In this document: piece after piece, positions 36,454-45,323 of the stretch
Numbering within the stretch: position 1 is the first letter of the stretch
Layout: each line of letters begins with the position of its first letter
Assembly: GCA_963205335.1 (NCBI GenBank)
Contig: CAUJIM010000017.1
Span: 1 to 64,000, forward strand
Source of the DNA: Pseudomonadota bacterium
GTDB lineage: Bacteria > Pseudomonadota > Gammaproteobacteria > Burkholderiales > Burkholderiaceae_C
Reading direction: 5' to 3'
Length of the DNA: 64,000 nucleotides
Translations under genes and position numbers: made by a program
Notes under the pieces: generated by a model
What the model saw: the letters and a program-made list of their open reading frames with translations, nothing else
Database searches by the model: none
Told to the model about the DNA's origin: nothing

Positions 36454-37407
36454 GTGAGCAGGACGGGTTTTTACACGCATTCCGATTGCCGCAGGCACGA
36501 GATGGGCGCCGGCCACCCCGAATGCCCGGAGCGGCTCGACGCGATCCACAACCGCATGCTGATCACCGGCCTGGCCGACGTGCTCGAGCAGCGCGAGGCG
36601 CCGCTGGCGCCGCTGGACGACGTCGAGCTGGCGCACGACCGGTGGTACGTCGCTTCGCTGCGCGGCATGTCCGAGCGCATCGCGGAAGACCACGCGGCCG
36701 GCGGCCCGGCCTACGCGCAGGTCGATCCCGATACCGCGATGAACGCCTTCACCTGGACCGCGGCGCTGCGCGCGGCCGGCGCGGCGCTCGCCGCCACCGA
36801 CGCGGTGATGGCCGGCGAGCTGGAAAACGCCTTTTGCAGCGTGCGCCCGCCCGGCCACCATGCCACGCGCGACAAGGCGATGGGTTTCTGTTTCTTCAAC
36901 AACGTGGCCATCGCCGCCAAGTACGCGCTGCAGCGCCACAACCTCGGGCGCGTGGCGGTGATCGACTTCGACGTGCACCACGGCAACGGCACCGAGGACA
37001 TCCTCGCGGGCGACGAGCGTGCGCTGATGTGCAGCTTTTTCCAGCACCCCTTCTATCCGTTCAGCGGCGACAAGGACCCGGCGCCCAACATGTGCAACCT
37101 GCCGGTGGCGGCGTACACGCGCGGCATGGACATCCGCGAGTTGGTCGAGGCGATGTGGATCCCGCGGCTGGAGGCGTTCAAGCCCGAGATGGTCTTCATC
37201 AGCGCGGGCTTCGACAGCCACCGCGAGGACGACATGGGCCAGCTCGGCCTGACCGACCAGGACTTCGCCTGGATCACGCTGCGCATCAAGGACATCGCGC
37301 GGCGCCATGCCAAAGGGCGCATCGTCTCCTGCCTCGAAGGCGGCTACGCGATGGTGCCGCTGGCGCGCGGCGTCGAGGCCCACATCCGCGCGCTCGCCGA
37401 CCTGTAG
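36454..37407 (+). CDS. Histone-deacetylase-like amidohydrolase (class II HDAC family)
   Basis: The protein has 317 residues, starting with GTG at 36454 behind a GGAGG site. The zinc-dependent deacetylase motifs are all present: GHPECPERL, RPPGHHATRDKAMGFCFFNN, the metal-binding DFDVHHGNGT, SAGFDSHREDDMG and CLEGGY. Bacterial members deacetylate small molecules such as acetylpolyamines or other acylated amides (known for the family). The gene is divergent from moxR with 39 bp between starts and convergent with the cbb3 cluster. The substrate is unknown. Confidence 0.87.
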   Translation: MSRTGFYTHSDCRRHEMGAGHPECPERLDAIHNRMLITGLADVLEQREAPLAPLDDVELAHDRWYVASLRGMSERIAEDHAAGGPAYAQVDPDTAMNAFTWTAALRAAGAALAATDAVMAGELENAFCSVRPPGHHATRDKAMGFCFFNNVAIAAKYALQRHNLGRVAVIDFDVHHGNGTEDILAGDERALMCSFFQHPFYPFSGDKDPAPNMCNLPVAAYTRGMDIRELVEAMWIPRLEAFKPEMVFISAGFDSHREDDMGQLGLTDQDFAWITLRIKDIARRHAKGRIVSCLEGGYAMVPLARGVEAHIRALADL

Positions 37408-37419
37408 CGCGCCGGCGGA

Positions 37420-37674
37420 TCAGGGGCGTTGCCCCAGGTGCTCGTTGACGTCGCCGGGCGCACGCGCCAGCTGCAGCGTGACGGCGCTGCACAGCATGAA
37501 CATGAGCCAGAAGATCAGGAAGGTGACGGAATAGACCGTCCTGCGCGACCAGTCCACCTGCTCGCCCAGCAGCGTGAGCGACTCGGGATCGAGCACCGCG
37601 AACACCATCATTTCCAGCACCGCGGCCACCATGAAGGCCGGCCAGGCGATCCACATCAGTCGTCTTCCCCACAT
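37420..37674 (-). CDS. Small hypothetical membrane protein downstream of ccoGH
   Basis: The protein has 84 residues with two membrane helices (about 8-27 and 48-67) and a short polar C-terminus. GGAGA lies 5 bases before the ATG at 37674, giving good support for a real gene. It follows the FixH-like gene after 20 bp and so is probably part of the cco operon. I do not recognise the family; a role in oxidase maturation is only suggested by position. Confidence 0.65.
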   Translation of the reverse strand: MWGRRLMWIAWPAFMVAAVLEMMVFAVLDPESLTLLGEQVDWSRRTVYSVTFLIFWLMFMLCSAVTLQLARAPGDVNEHLGQRP

Positions 37675-37694
37675 GCGCGTCTCCGTTGTCGTCG

Positions 37695-37952
37695 TTACTT
37701 GTCGTCCAGGCCGAGCGCCCGGGCGTTGCGGCTGCTCGTGCGGTTGCGCGCCTGCATCGCGGGCTCGAGCGCGCCGTCCGTCGCGCCGCTGTCCGCCGCC
37801 GGGGCCGAGGCTTCGGGCGACTGCATCGCCAGCCATACGGTCACGCCGCTCGCCGCCACCGCCGCCGCGAAGCTGCCGATGATGAGCCAGACGTAGCCGA
37901 AGCGCCACCAGGGCCTGGGGGCGGATGGGGCGGCTGCGGGCGTCCGGGCCAT
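37695..37952 (-). CDS. ccoH: Short FixH/CcoH-like protein
   Basis: The protein has 85 residues, about half the usual length of FixH. It keeps the typical N-terminal layout, a PWWRFGYVW motif followed by one membrane helix (about 18-43), and then an Ala/Ser-rich tail instead of the periplasmic domain. It lies 14 bp downstream of ccoG. CcoH is needed for stable assembly of cbb3 oxidase. The assignment rests on position and the N-terminal motif, so it is tentative. Confidence 0.6.
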   Translation of the reverse strand: MARTPAAAPSAPRPWWRFGYVWLIIGSFAAAVAASGVTVWLAMQSPEASAPAADSGATDGALEPAMQARNRTSSRNARALGLDDK

Positions 37953-37966
37953 GAGGGAGGGGGTGC

Positions 37967-39367
37967 TCAGCGCGGGACGATGAAGACGGACTTCTCGCTC
38001 ACCGTCCCTGCTGCGGGCGCGCTGACCACGAAATGGATGCGGTGCGAACCGGGCGCCACGGTGTCCACCGGCAGATGCAGCTGCACCGGCACGGAAGCCG
38101 ATTGCTCGGGCCCGAGCACGACCCGGGGCTGGACGTCCTCGGCCAGGGCCAGGCCGGGCAGGCCCTGCACCGCGAGGGTGAAAGTCTGCTCGTGCTCGGT
38201 GGCGTTCTGGATGTGCAGGCGGTAGACGTTCTCGATCTGCCCGCCCTTGACCAGCCGCGCCAGCGTCACCCGGTCGCGGATGATGTCGACCTTGAACGGC
38301 GTGCGCAGCGCCAGGCTGACGACCAGGGCGACGACGGCCACCGCCAGCACCGTCGAGTAGACCAGCACGCGCGGCCTGAGCACGCGGCGCAGCATCTGGC
38401 GCGTGTTCCAGCCCTTGTCGATCGCGGCCTCGGTCGAGTAGCGGATCAGCCCGCGCGGGTAGCCCATCAGGTCCATCACGTCGTTGCAGGCGTCGATGCA
38501 GGCGGCGCAGCTGATGCACTCGTACTGCAGGCCGTCGCGGATGTCGATGCCCGTGGGGCAGACCTGCACGCACATCGTGCAGTCGATGCAGTCGCCCAGG
38601 CCCTGCGCCTTGTAGTCGGCCGTCTTGGAGCGCTTGCCGCGCTGCTCGCCGCGCGACTTCACGTAGGTGACGATGAGCGTGTCGCGGTCGAACATCGCGC
38701 CCTGGAAGCGCGCGTAGGGGCACATGTACTTGCACACCTGCTCGCGCATGAACCCGGCGTTGCCCCAGGTGGCGAAGCCGTAGAACAGGATCCAGAACAG
38801 CGACCAGGAGCCGACCGAGAGCGCCAGCACGTCCGCCGCCAGCGCGCGGATCGGCGTGAAGTAGCCGACGAAGGTGAACCCGGTCCACAGGCCGATCGCG
38901 ATCCACACCAGGTGCTTGCCCGCCTTGCGCCGGAGCTTGTTCCACGACAGGGGCGAGGCGTCCAGCTTCATGCGCTGCGCGCGGTTGCCCTCGAACTTTT
39001 CCTCGACCCAGAGGAAGATTTCCGTATAGACGGTCTGCGGGCAGGTGTAGCCGCACCATTGCCGCCCGGCGACCGCGGTGAACAGGAACAGCAGCAGTGC
39101 CGAAATGATGAGCAGCGCCGTCAGGTAGAACACGTCCTGCGGGTAGAGCACCAGCCCGAAGATGTAGAAGCGCCGCGCCTCGATGTCGAACAGCATCGCC
39201 TGGCGCCCGCCCCACTGCAGCCACGGCATGCCGTAGTAGAAGAGCTGCGTGGCGAAGACGAAGAACCAGCGCCAGCGGGTGTAGATGCCCTTGGCCGTGC
39301 GCGGGTAGATCTTCCGGCGGCCGGCGTCGCGGGGGGGCTTCAGTGCCGGGGTGCTGGCGTTGGACAT
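37967..39367 (-). CDS. ccoG: Cytochrome c oxidase accessory protein CcoG (FixG), polyferredoxin
   Basis: The protein has 466 residues and about five membrane helices. Cysteine motifs CGYTCPQ and CKYMCPY occur near the membrane part, and two ferredoxin-type clusters are at CIDCTMCVQVCP and CISCAACIDAC. An Ig-like FixG C-terminal domain follows. CcoG is a membrane iron-sulfur protein involved in copper reduction for cbb3 assembly. It lies 51 bp after ccoP, and a perfect 14-bp hairpin fills that gap. Confidence 0.93.
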   Translation of the reverse strand: MSNASTPALKPPRDAGRRKIYPRTAKGIYTRWRWFFVFATQLFYYGMPWLQWGGRQAMLFDIEARRFYIFGLVLYPQDVFYLTALLIISALLLFLFTAVAGRQWCGYTCPQTVYTEIFLWVEEKFEGNRAQRMKLDASPLSWNKLRRKAGKHLVWIAIGLWTGFTFVGYFTPIRALAADVLALSVGSWSLFWILFYGFATWGNAGFMREQVCKYMCPYARFQGAMFDRDTLIVTYVKSRGEQRGKRSKTADYKAQGLGDCIDCTMCVQVCPTGIDIRDGLQYECISCAACIDACNDVMDLMGYPRGLIRYSTEAAIDKGWNTRQMLRRVLRPRVLVYSTVLAVAVVALVVSLALRTPFKVDIIRDRVTLARLVKGGQIENVYRLHIQNATEHEQTFTLAVQGLPGLALAEDVQPRVVLGPEQSASVPVQLHLPVDTVAPGSHRIHFVVSAPAAGTVSEKSVFIVPR

Positions 39368-39376
39368 GCGGAATTG

Positions 39377-39409
39377 CCGGTCACGGGCGGGCGCGCCGCC
39401 CGTGACCGG
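39377..39409. other. Perfect 14-bp stem-loop between ccoP and ccoG
   Basis: Arms ccggtcacgggcgg and ccgcccgtgaccgg are exact complements around a 5-base loop. No T run follows on the minus strand, so it is not a standard terminator. It lies directly after the ccoP stop and before the ccoG start and may set relative mRNA stability or expression. Confidence 0.7.
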
Positions 39410-39418
39410 GCAGGAACA

Positions 39419-40333
39419 TCACTGCGCCGCCTGGCCGCCGCCCAGGCCCCAGACGTAGGCCGTGAGCAGGCGCAGCTGTTCGGGCGAGAACTTGTCCTTC
39501 CAGGCGGGCATTTGCGCGGTCTTGCCGTTGTTGATCATGTCGACGACGTGCGCCTCGGTATCGGCGCCGTGGGTGAACACGCCGTCGGTCAGGTTGGGCG
39601 CGCCCAGCATGGGGTTGCCCTTGCCGTCCTCTCCGTGGCAGGCGGCGCAGGCGGCGAACTTTTCCTTGCCGAGCGCGGCCAGCTTGCCGTCGTGCTTGCC
39701 GCCCGAGAGGCTGAGCACATACTGGGCCACGGCGCGCACCTCCTCGGGCGAGCCCACGGCGGCGGCCATCGGCGGCATCATGCCGGTGCGCCCCTCGCCG
39801 ATGGTCTCCTGGATCTTCTCGGGCGTGCCGCCCCAGTTCCAGTGCTTGTCCGCCAGGTTGGGAAAGCCCTTGCTGCCGCGCGCGTCGCTGCCGTGGCACT
39901 GCGCGCAGTTGCTCGTGAACAGGCGGTCGCCGATGGCCCTGGCCTTGGGGTCGGTGGCCAGCTGCTCCACGCTCTGCGAGGCGAAGGCTGCGTAGATGGG
40001 GGCGATCTTCTCCTCGTGCGCCTTGAGCTCGGCCGCGTGCTGGCCTTCCTGCGTCCAGTCGAGCGAACCCTTGAAGGTGCCCAGGCCGGGGTAGAGCACC
40101 AGATAGCCGAGGGCAAAAACGCAGCTGATGGCGAACATGCCGATCCACCAGCGCGGCAGCGGGTTGTTCCTTTCGGTCAGGTTGCCGTCCCAGACGTGCC
40201 CGGTGGACTCGTCGGGCTTGACCTCGGTGTTCATGCGGCGCGTCCACATCAGCAGTGCCACGCAGGCGAAGACCCCGATCAGCGTGAGGCCCGCGACGTA
40301 GGCGGACCAGAAATGGCTCGTGAAATCACTCAT
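39419..40333 (-). CDS. ccoP: Cbb3 oxidase di-heme subunit CcoP (FixP)
   Basis: The protein has 304 residues. Two N-terminal membrane helices flank the FixP motif WDGNLTERNNPLPRWW. Two cytochrome c domains follow, with CAQCHG and CAACHG heme sites and matching methionine regions (TGMMPPMA, AQMPAWKD). It receives electrons from soluble or membrane cytochromes and passes them to CcoO. Its start overlaps the ccoQ stop (ATGA). Confidence 0.94.
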   Translation of the reverse strand: MSDFTSHFWSAYVAGLTLIGVFACVALLMWTRRMNTEVKPDESTGHVWDGNLTERNNPLPRWWIGMFAISCVFALGYLVLYPGLGTFKGSLDWTQEGQHAAELKAHEEKIAPIYAAFASQSVEQLATDPKARAIGDRLFTSNCAQCHGSDARGSKGFPNLADKHWNWGGTPEKIQETIGEGRTGMMPPMAAAVGSPEEVRAVAQYVLSLSGGKHDGKLAALGKEKFAACAACHGEDGKGNPMLGAPNLTDGVFTHGADTEAHVVDMINNGKTAQMPAWKDKFSPEQLRLLTAYVWGLGGGQAAQ

Positions 40334-40512
40334 GGTTTGTCGTTCCCAGTGGCCAGCGGCGCTGCGGCTGGCATGTCGTCGTCGAGCAAAGGCAGCCGCG
40401 CCGCCTCTTCGAACCGTTGATGGTTGCCGCGCGACCAGGCCCACAGCGCGATGACGGCGAAGGTCAACAGCGCCAGAACGGTGTACAGGCCGCGCAAGAA
40501 ATCGATGTCCAT
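40330..40512 (-). CDS. ccoQ: Cbb3 oxidase small subunit CcoQ (FixQ)
   Basis: The protein has 60 residues, one membrane helix (about 7-27) and the CcoQ pattern LWAWSRGNHQRFEEAARLPL. It stabilises the CcoNO-CcoP complex. The gene is coupled to ccoP by an ATGA overlap and lies 17 bp after ccoO. I chose the ATG at 40512, which has GGAG upstream; an in-frame ATG seven codons earlier is possible. Confidence 0.88.
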   Translation of the reverse strand: MDIDFLRGLYTVLALLTFAVIALWAWSRGNHQRFEEAARLPLLDDDMPAAAPLATGNDKP

Positions 40513-40529
40513 GGCATCTGCTCCGCTGG

Positions 40530-41147
40530 TCATTTGCGCTGCAGGCCGAGCACCTGCAGGTAGGCGATCAGGGCCTCGAGCTCGGTCTTGCCCTCGACTT
40601 CGCCGGGAGCCTTCGCGATCTCCTCGTCGGTGTAGGGCGCGCCCAGCGTGCGCAGTCCGCGCATGTGCGCCTGCACCGTGGCGCTGTCGGCCGGGATCTT
40701 GGCCAGCCAGGGGTAGGCGGGCATGTTCGACTCGGGCACCACGGCGCGCGGGTTGTTCAGGTGCACCGCGTGCCAGTCGTCGCTGTAGCGCCCGCCGACG
40801 CGGGCCAGGTCCGGGCCGGTGCGCTTGCTGCCCCACAGGTGCGGGTGGTCGTAGACGAACTCGCCGGCGGTCGAGACCGGGCCGTAGCGCAGCGACTCGT
40901 GCAGCAGCGAGCGGATCATCTGCGAGTGGCAGTTGTTGCAGCCTTCGCGGATGTAGATGTCGCGCCCCACCACCTGCACCGCGGTGTACGGCTTGAGGCC
41001 GTCGATCGGCTGGGTGGTGGATTTCTGGAAGAACAGCGGAACGATCTCCACCAGCCCGCCGATGGCCACCACCAGCAGGATCAGGACGATCATCAGGAAG
41101 TTGTTGGTTTCGATGCGGGCGTGGCCGCGGATTTCTTCTTGAGCCAT
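40530..41147 (-). CDS. ccoO: Cbb3 oxidase mono-heme subunit CcoO (FixO)
   Basis: The protein has 205 residues with an N-terminal membrane anchor (about 19-39), [19 protein letters not shown] with the heme motif [26 protein letters not shown] and the axial methionine in [11 protein letters not shown]. It passes electrons from CcoP to the CcoN heme b. It lies 40 bp after ccoN in the order N-O-Q-P. Confidence 0.94.
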   Translation of the reverse strand: MAQEEIRGHARIETNNFLMIVLILLVVAIGGLVEIVPLFFQKSTTQPIDGLKPYTAVQVVGRDIYIREGCNNCHSQMIRSLLHESLRYGPVSTAGEFVYDHPHLWGSKRTGPDLARVGGRYSDDWHAVHLNNPRAVVPESNMPAYPWLAKIPADSATVQAHMRGLRTLGAPYTDEEIAKAPGEVEGKTELEALIAYLQVLGLQRK

Positions 41148-41187
41148 GTCGTTGGTTCTTGGTGTGTGCGGTGATTGATCAGGCACT

Positions 41188-42627
41188 TCAGGCGTGCGCG
41201 ACCAGCGGCGGGATGCTCACGGTGGGCGCGCGGCCGGCCGCGATGGTCTTCATCACATTCCACAGCATGATGACCATGCCGCTCAGGTACAGCAGCCCGC
41301 CCAGCAGGCGCACCGCGTAGAACGGGAAGGTGGCCTTGACGGTCTCGACGAAGGCGTACTTGAGCGTGCCGTCGTCGTTGATGTCGCGCCACATCAGGCC
41401 CTGCATCACGCCGGCGATCCACATCGAGGCGATGTAGAGCACGATGCCGATCGTGGCGATCCAGAAGTGCAGCTCGATGGCGCGCGTGGAGTGCATGGAC
41501 GTGCGGCCGTACAGCCGCGGTATCAGCCAGTAGAGCGAACCCATGGTGATGAAGCCGACCCAGCCCAGCGCGCCCGAGTGCACGTGGCCCACGGTCCAGT
41601 CGGTGTAGTGGGACAGCGCGTTGACGGTCTTGATCGACAGCAGCGAGCCCTCGAACGTGGACATGCCGTAGAACGACAGCGAAACGATCAGGAAGCGGAT
41701 GATCGGGTCGTTGCGCAGCTTTTCCCAGGCGCCCGAAAGCGTCATCACGCCGTTGATCATGCCGCCCCAGCTCGGCGCCAGCAGGATGATGGAGAACACC
41801 ATGCCCACCGACTGTGCCCAGTCGGGCAGCGCGGTGTAGTGCAGGTGGTGCGGACCTGCCCACATGTAGGTGAAGATCAGCGCCCAGAAGTGGACGATCG
41901 AGAGGCGATAGCTGTAGATCGGACGGTCGGCCGCCTTGGGGATGAAGTAGTACATCATCCCGAGGAAGCCCGCGGTGAGCAGGAAGCCCACGGCGTTGTG
42001 GCCGTACCACCACTGCACCATGGCGTCCTGCACGCCGGCGTAGGCGGAGTAGGACTTCATCCAGCCCACCGGCAGCTCGGCGCTGTTGCCGATGTGCAGC
42101 AGGGCGATCGCGATGATGAACGCGCCGTAGAACCAGTTGGCCACGTAGATGTGGCTCATCTTGCGCTTGGCGATGGTGCCGAAGAACACGATGGCGTAGG
42201 CCACCCAGACCACGGTGACCAGCAGGTCGATGGGCCACTCCAGCTCGGCGTATTCCTTGGAGGTGGTGAAGCCCATGGGCAGCGAGATGGCCGCGCTCAC
42301 GATGGCCAGGTTCCAGCCCCAGGCGACGAAGCTCGCCAGGGCATCCCCGCCGAACAGCCGCGCCTGCGAGGTGCGCTGCACCACGTACAGCGAGGTGGCG
42401 ATCAGGCCGGTGCCGCCGAAGCCGAAGATCACGGCGTTGGTGTGCAGGGGGCGCAGGCGCCCGTAGCTGAACCATGGGATGCCGAAGTTGAGCTCGGGCC
42501 AGGTCAGTTGCGCGGCGGCGATGACGCCGACCAGCATGCCGACCACGCCCCAGACGACGGTCATGATGGCCAGTTGCCGCACCACCTTGTCGTTGTAGGT
42601 GGCGGGTTTGAGGTTTTCTGCTGTCAT
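41188..42627 (-). CDS. ccoN: Cbb3 oxidase catalytic subunit CcoN (FixN)
   Basis: The protein has 479 residues and twelve membrane helices. Ligand motifs are complete: [30 protein letters not shown] with the active-site tyrosine, WAGPHHLHY and [11 protein letters not shown]. It is the high-affinity oxygen reductase used under low oxygen. An FNR/ANR-type box centred about 62 bp upstream of the ATG fits oxygen control. The leader also contains a sequence resembling the head of the dispersed palindromic element (ctatc / catagc at 42624-42647). Confidence 0.95.
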   Translation of the reverse strand: MTAENLKPATYNDKVVRQLAIMTVVWGVVGMLVGVIAAAQLTWPELNFGIPWFSYGRLRPLHTNAVIFGFGGTGLIATSLYVVQRTSQARLFGGDALASFVAWGWNLAIVSAAISLPMGFTTSKEYAELEWPIDLLVTVVWVAYAIVFFGTIAKRKMSHIYVANWFYGAFIIAIALLHIGNSAELPVGWMKSYSAYAGVQDAMVQWWYGHNAVGFLLTAGFLGMMYYFIPKAADRPIYSYRLSIVHFWALIFTYMWAGPHHLHYTALPDWAQSVGMVFSIILLAPSWGGMINGVMTLSGAWEKLRNDPIIRFLIVSLSFYGMSTFEGSLLSIKTVNALSHYTDWTVGHVHSGALGWVGFITMGSLYWLIPRLYGRTSMHSTRAIELHFWIATIGIVLYIASMWIAGVMQGLMWRDINDDGTLKYAFVETVKATFPFYAVRLLGGLLYLSGMVIMLWNVMKTIAAGRAPTVSIPPLVAHA

Positions 42628-42682
42628 AGCTCTTGATTTTCTATCAGGGTTAACCATTATCCATGAGGATGGCATGGATAAA

Positions 42683-42696
42683 TTGACGTGGATCAA
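42683..42696. promoter_or_regulatory. FNR/ANR-type box upstream of ccoN
   Basis: The sequence ttgac-gtgg-atcaa matches the FNR consensus ttgat-N4-atcaa at 9 of 10 positions. It overlaps the stop codon of ccoS and lies upstream of ccoN on the minus strand, as expected for anaerobic activation of ccoNOQP. Confidence 0.8.
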
Positions 42697-42830
42697 TCGT
42701 TTTCGAAAATCCGGCCGCCCTCGCGTTCCAGGTCGTCGAACTGGCCCTTGAAAATCGCCCAGGCGAGGGCTCCGAGGATGAGCAGGGCCAATACCACCGA
42801 CAGCGGCACCAGCAGGTAAAGAATGTCCAT
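42693..42830 (-). CDS. ccoS: Cbb3 oxidase assembly protein CcoS
   Basis: The protein has 45 residues: one membrane helix (about 4-26), then the family motif [18 protein letters not shown]. CcoS is required for heme/copper insertion into cbb3 oxidase. The ATG overlaps the ccoI stop (ATGA), and the stop codon overlaps the FNR box of ccoN. It gives a useful comparison for the N-terminal segment of the divergent CcoN at 27715-29382. Confidence 0.92.
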   Translation of the reverse strand: MDILYLLVPLSVVLALLILGALAWAIFKGQFDDLEREGGRIFEND

Positions 42831-45181
42831 CAGGGCTTCTCCCGTTCGGAGGGGTGATTCAGGCGCAGGGCGTTGGCCACGACCAGCAGGGAACTGGCCG
42901 CCATGCCCAGGCCCGCGGCCCAGGCCGGCATCAGGCCCGCCACCGCCAGCGGCAGCGCCGCCAGGTTGTAGGCCAGCGCCCAGGCCAGGTTTTGCCTGAC
43001 CACGCGCATCGTCCGTCCCGCCTGGCTGTGCGCCTGGGCAATGGCCATCAGCGCGTCGCCCAGCACGACGAAGTCCGAACGCGCCTGCGCCAGCGGCACC
43101 GCGCGGCCGAAGGCGAACGAGGCGTGGGCGGCCGCGAGCACCGGGCCGTCGTTGAGGCCGTCGCCGACCATCGCCGCGTGGTGTCCGTCCGCCTGCAGCG
43201 CGCGTACCCGGCGCAGCTTGTCGTCGGGCGTGCAGCCGCCCTGCGCCGCGTCGATGCCGGCCAGCTGGCCGATGCGCCGCGCCGCCGCGTCGTCGTCGCC
43301 CGAGAGCAGGTGCACGGCAACGCCCTGCCGGCGCAGCGCGCCGACGGTGGCCGCCGCATCGGCGCGCAGGTCTTCCTCGAAAACGAAGCTGGCGAGCCAG
43401 CCCTGGTCGTCGGCCAGGTGGCTGACGGGCCCCTGGCCGCTACGGTCCGCCGCAGAATCTTTTATGCCACAAAAGTCCTCGGAACCAAGGCGGAGCGTGC
43501 GCAAGGCGCTATCAGAACCGATAGTTGCCACGACACCCTGTCCCGCCACCTCGCGCGCCTCCCGCACGGTGCCCGTGTCCATCGGCGGCGCCAGCGCCGC
43601 GGCTGCCACGAGCGCGCGGGAAACCGGGTGCAGGCTGTGGCGCGCGAGCGCCGCGGCGAGCGCCAGCGCCTCCTCGCGCGTGCAGCCTGCGCGCAGCCGC
43701 ACCTGCGCGAGCACGAAGGCGTCGCGGGTGAGCGTGCCGGTCTTGTCGAACACCACGGTGTCGACCTGGGCCAGCGCCTCGATCGCCTGCAGGTGCCGCA
43801 CCAGGACGCCGCGGCGCGCCAGGGCCCCGGCGCTGGCCAGCATGGCGGCCGGCGTGGCCAGCGAGAGCGCGCACGGGCAGGTCACCACCAGCACCGCCAC
43901 CGCCACCATCAGCGCCCGCGCCGGATCGACCGGCCACCACCAGGCGCCCGCCAGTGCGGCGGCGAGCAGGACGAACAGCAGAAAGGGCCTGGCCACGCGG
44001 TCCGCCAGCCGCGCCCAGTGCGGCTTGCTGCTGGCTGCCTGCTCCATCAGGGCGACGATGCGGGCATAGTGGGTCTGCTCGCCCGCGGCGGCCACGCGCA
44101 TCTCCACCGCGGCGTCGAGGTTGTGGCTGCCCGCCACCACCGCGTCGCCCACGGCGCGCGCCACCGGGCGCGACTCGCCGGTGAGCAGCGCCTCGTCCAC
44201 GCTGGTGGTGCCGGCCGACACCAGGCCGTCGGCCGGGAAGGCCTCGCCCGGCAGGACGCGCAGCACGTCGCCCACGCGCAGGCGGCGCAGCGCCACGCGC
44301 CGCCAGGCGCCGCGCTCGTCGCGCCGCTCGGCGCTCTCGGGCAGGCGGTGCATCAAGGCTTCGAGCGCGCCGGCGGCACGGTCGCGCAGGCGCAGTTCGA
44401 GCCAGCGCCCGGCCAGCAGGAAGAAGACGAACATCGTCAGCGAGTCGAAGTAGACCTGGTGGCCGAACGGACCCTCGGGCTCGAAGGTGCCCAGGCTGCT
44501 GACGGCGAAGGTGATCGCCATGCCGAGCGCCACCGGCAGATCCATGCCGATGCGTCCGGCGCGCAGGTCACGCCAGGCGGCGGCGAAGAAAGGGCGGCAG
44601 GAAAACAGCATCACCGGCAGCGACAGCACCCACTGTGCCCAGCGCAGCAGGTGCTCCAGGTCGGGCGCGATGGTGCCCGGCGCGGCGACGTACGCGGGCC
44701 ATGCGTACATCATCACCTGCATCATGCACACGCCGGCCACGCCCAGGCGCCAGAGCATGCGGCGCGTCTCCCGCTGCCTGCGCGCCCCGGCACCGACGTC
44801 GTGCACCGGCAGCGCCTTGTAGCCGCTGCCTTCCAGGGCCTGCAGCCAGCGGGACGGCCTGGTCGCCGCCTCGTCCCAGACCACGCGCCCGCGCTGCGCC
44901 GCGGCGCTGACCTCGACGCGCAGGACGCCGGGAATGCGGCCCAGGATCTGCTCGATGGTGACGGCGCAGGCTGCGCAGTGCATGCCTTCGAAGGCCAGCA
45001 TCGATTCCCATTGGCCGCCCGCGCCCGCCTGCGTGGCCAGGGGGCGGCTGAACGCCAGCCACTCGTCCGGATCGTCCAGCAGCGCCCAGTCCGGCGCCGC
45101 CGGCTCCGCCGCGGCCTGCCCCGGCAACGGCCACGTGTAGGGGGGGAGGGCGTCTGCTCCTTGCATCGCGGTGTACTTCAT
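42830..45181 (-). CDS. ccoI: Copper-transporting P-type ATPase for cbb3 assembly (CcoI/FixI)
   Basis: The protein has about 783 residues. An N-terminal CcoI extension leads to a heavy-metal domain ([17 protein letters not shown]). Eight membrane helices with the CPC motif ([12 protein letters not shown]), the phosphorylation site DKTGTLT and GDGLNDGPV follow. It exports copper to the periplasm for oxidase assembly. The start is uncertain: ATG at 45181, 45166 or 45220, none with a good ribosome-binding site. Residues about 552-577 are encoded by DNA resembling the dispersed palindromic element. Confidence 0.9.
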   Translation of the reverse strand: MKYTAMQGADALPPYTWPLPGQAAAEPAAPDWALLDDPDEWLAFSRPLATQAGAGGQWESMLAFEGMHCAACAVTIEQILGRIPGVLRVEVSAAAQRGRVVWDEAATRPSRWLQALEGSGYKALPVHDVGAGARRQRETRRMLWRLGVAGVCMMQVMMYAWPAYVAAPGTIAPDLEHLLRWAQWVLSLPVMLFSCRPFFAAAWRDLRAGRIGMDLPVALGMAITFAVSSLGTFEPEGPFGHQVYFDSLTMFVFFLLAGRWLELRLRDRAAGALEALMHRLPESAERRDERGAWRRVALRRLRVGDVLRVLPGEAFPADGLVSAGTTSVDEALLTGESRPVARAVGDAVVAGSHNLDAAVEMRVAAAGEQTHYARIVALMEQAASSKPHWARLADRVARPFLLFVLLAAALAGAWWWPVDPARALMVAVAVLVVTCPCALSLATPAAMLASAGALARRGVLVRHLQAIEALAQVDTVVFDKTGTLTRDAFVLAQVRLRAGCTREEALALAAALARHSLHPVSRALVAAAALAPPMDTGTVREAREVAGQGVVATIGSDSALRTLRLGSEDFCGIKDSAADRSGQGPVSHLADDQGWLASFVFEEDLRADAAATVGALRRQGVAVHLLSGDDDAAARRIGQLAGIDAAQGGCTPDDKLRRVRALQADGHHAAMVGDGLNDGPVLAAAHASFAFGRAVPLAQARSDFVVLGDALMAIAQAHSQAGRTMRVVRQNLAWALAYNLAALPLAVAGLMPAWAAGLGMAASSLLVVANALRLNHPSEREKP
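43452..43527 (-). repeat. Possible copy of the dispersed palindromic element inside ccoI
   Basis: On the minus strand it reads ctatcggttctgatag (inverted ctatc/gatag), then cgccttgcgcacgctccg, and ends gaggacttttgtgg, which matches the tail of intergenic copies. The codon use (tta/ata/act/agt types) differs from the surrounding very GC-rich ccoI codons. Confidence 0.5.
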
Positions 45182-45265
45182 CGGGCCAAACGCTGGCGCG
45201 TCGCGCGAGTCTATCGGCATTCGCGGCACATTCGACCGCGCTGCGCCGAGAGGACGGGCGTTCCC

Positions 45266-45279
45266 TTGACGCAGGTCAA
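45266..45279. promoter_or_regulatory. FNR/ANR-type box between ccoI and the TauE/SafE-like gene
   Basis: The sequence ttgac-gcag-gtcaa is a perfect dyad matching the FNR consensus at 8 of 10 positions. Its centre is about 51 bp upstream of the plus-strand gene and about 91 bp upstream of ccoI, so it could serve either or both. Confidence 0.65.
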
Positions 45280-45323
45280 GGGGCCGCGGCGCGCTCCTGG
45301 AGGCACGCTCTTAGAATTTCCCG

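Noticed and set aside
36454..45181. Functional link between the HDAC-like gene and the cbb3 cluster
   Set aside because: They are convergent with no shared regulatory sequence; adjacency alone is not evidence.
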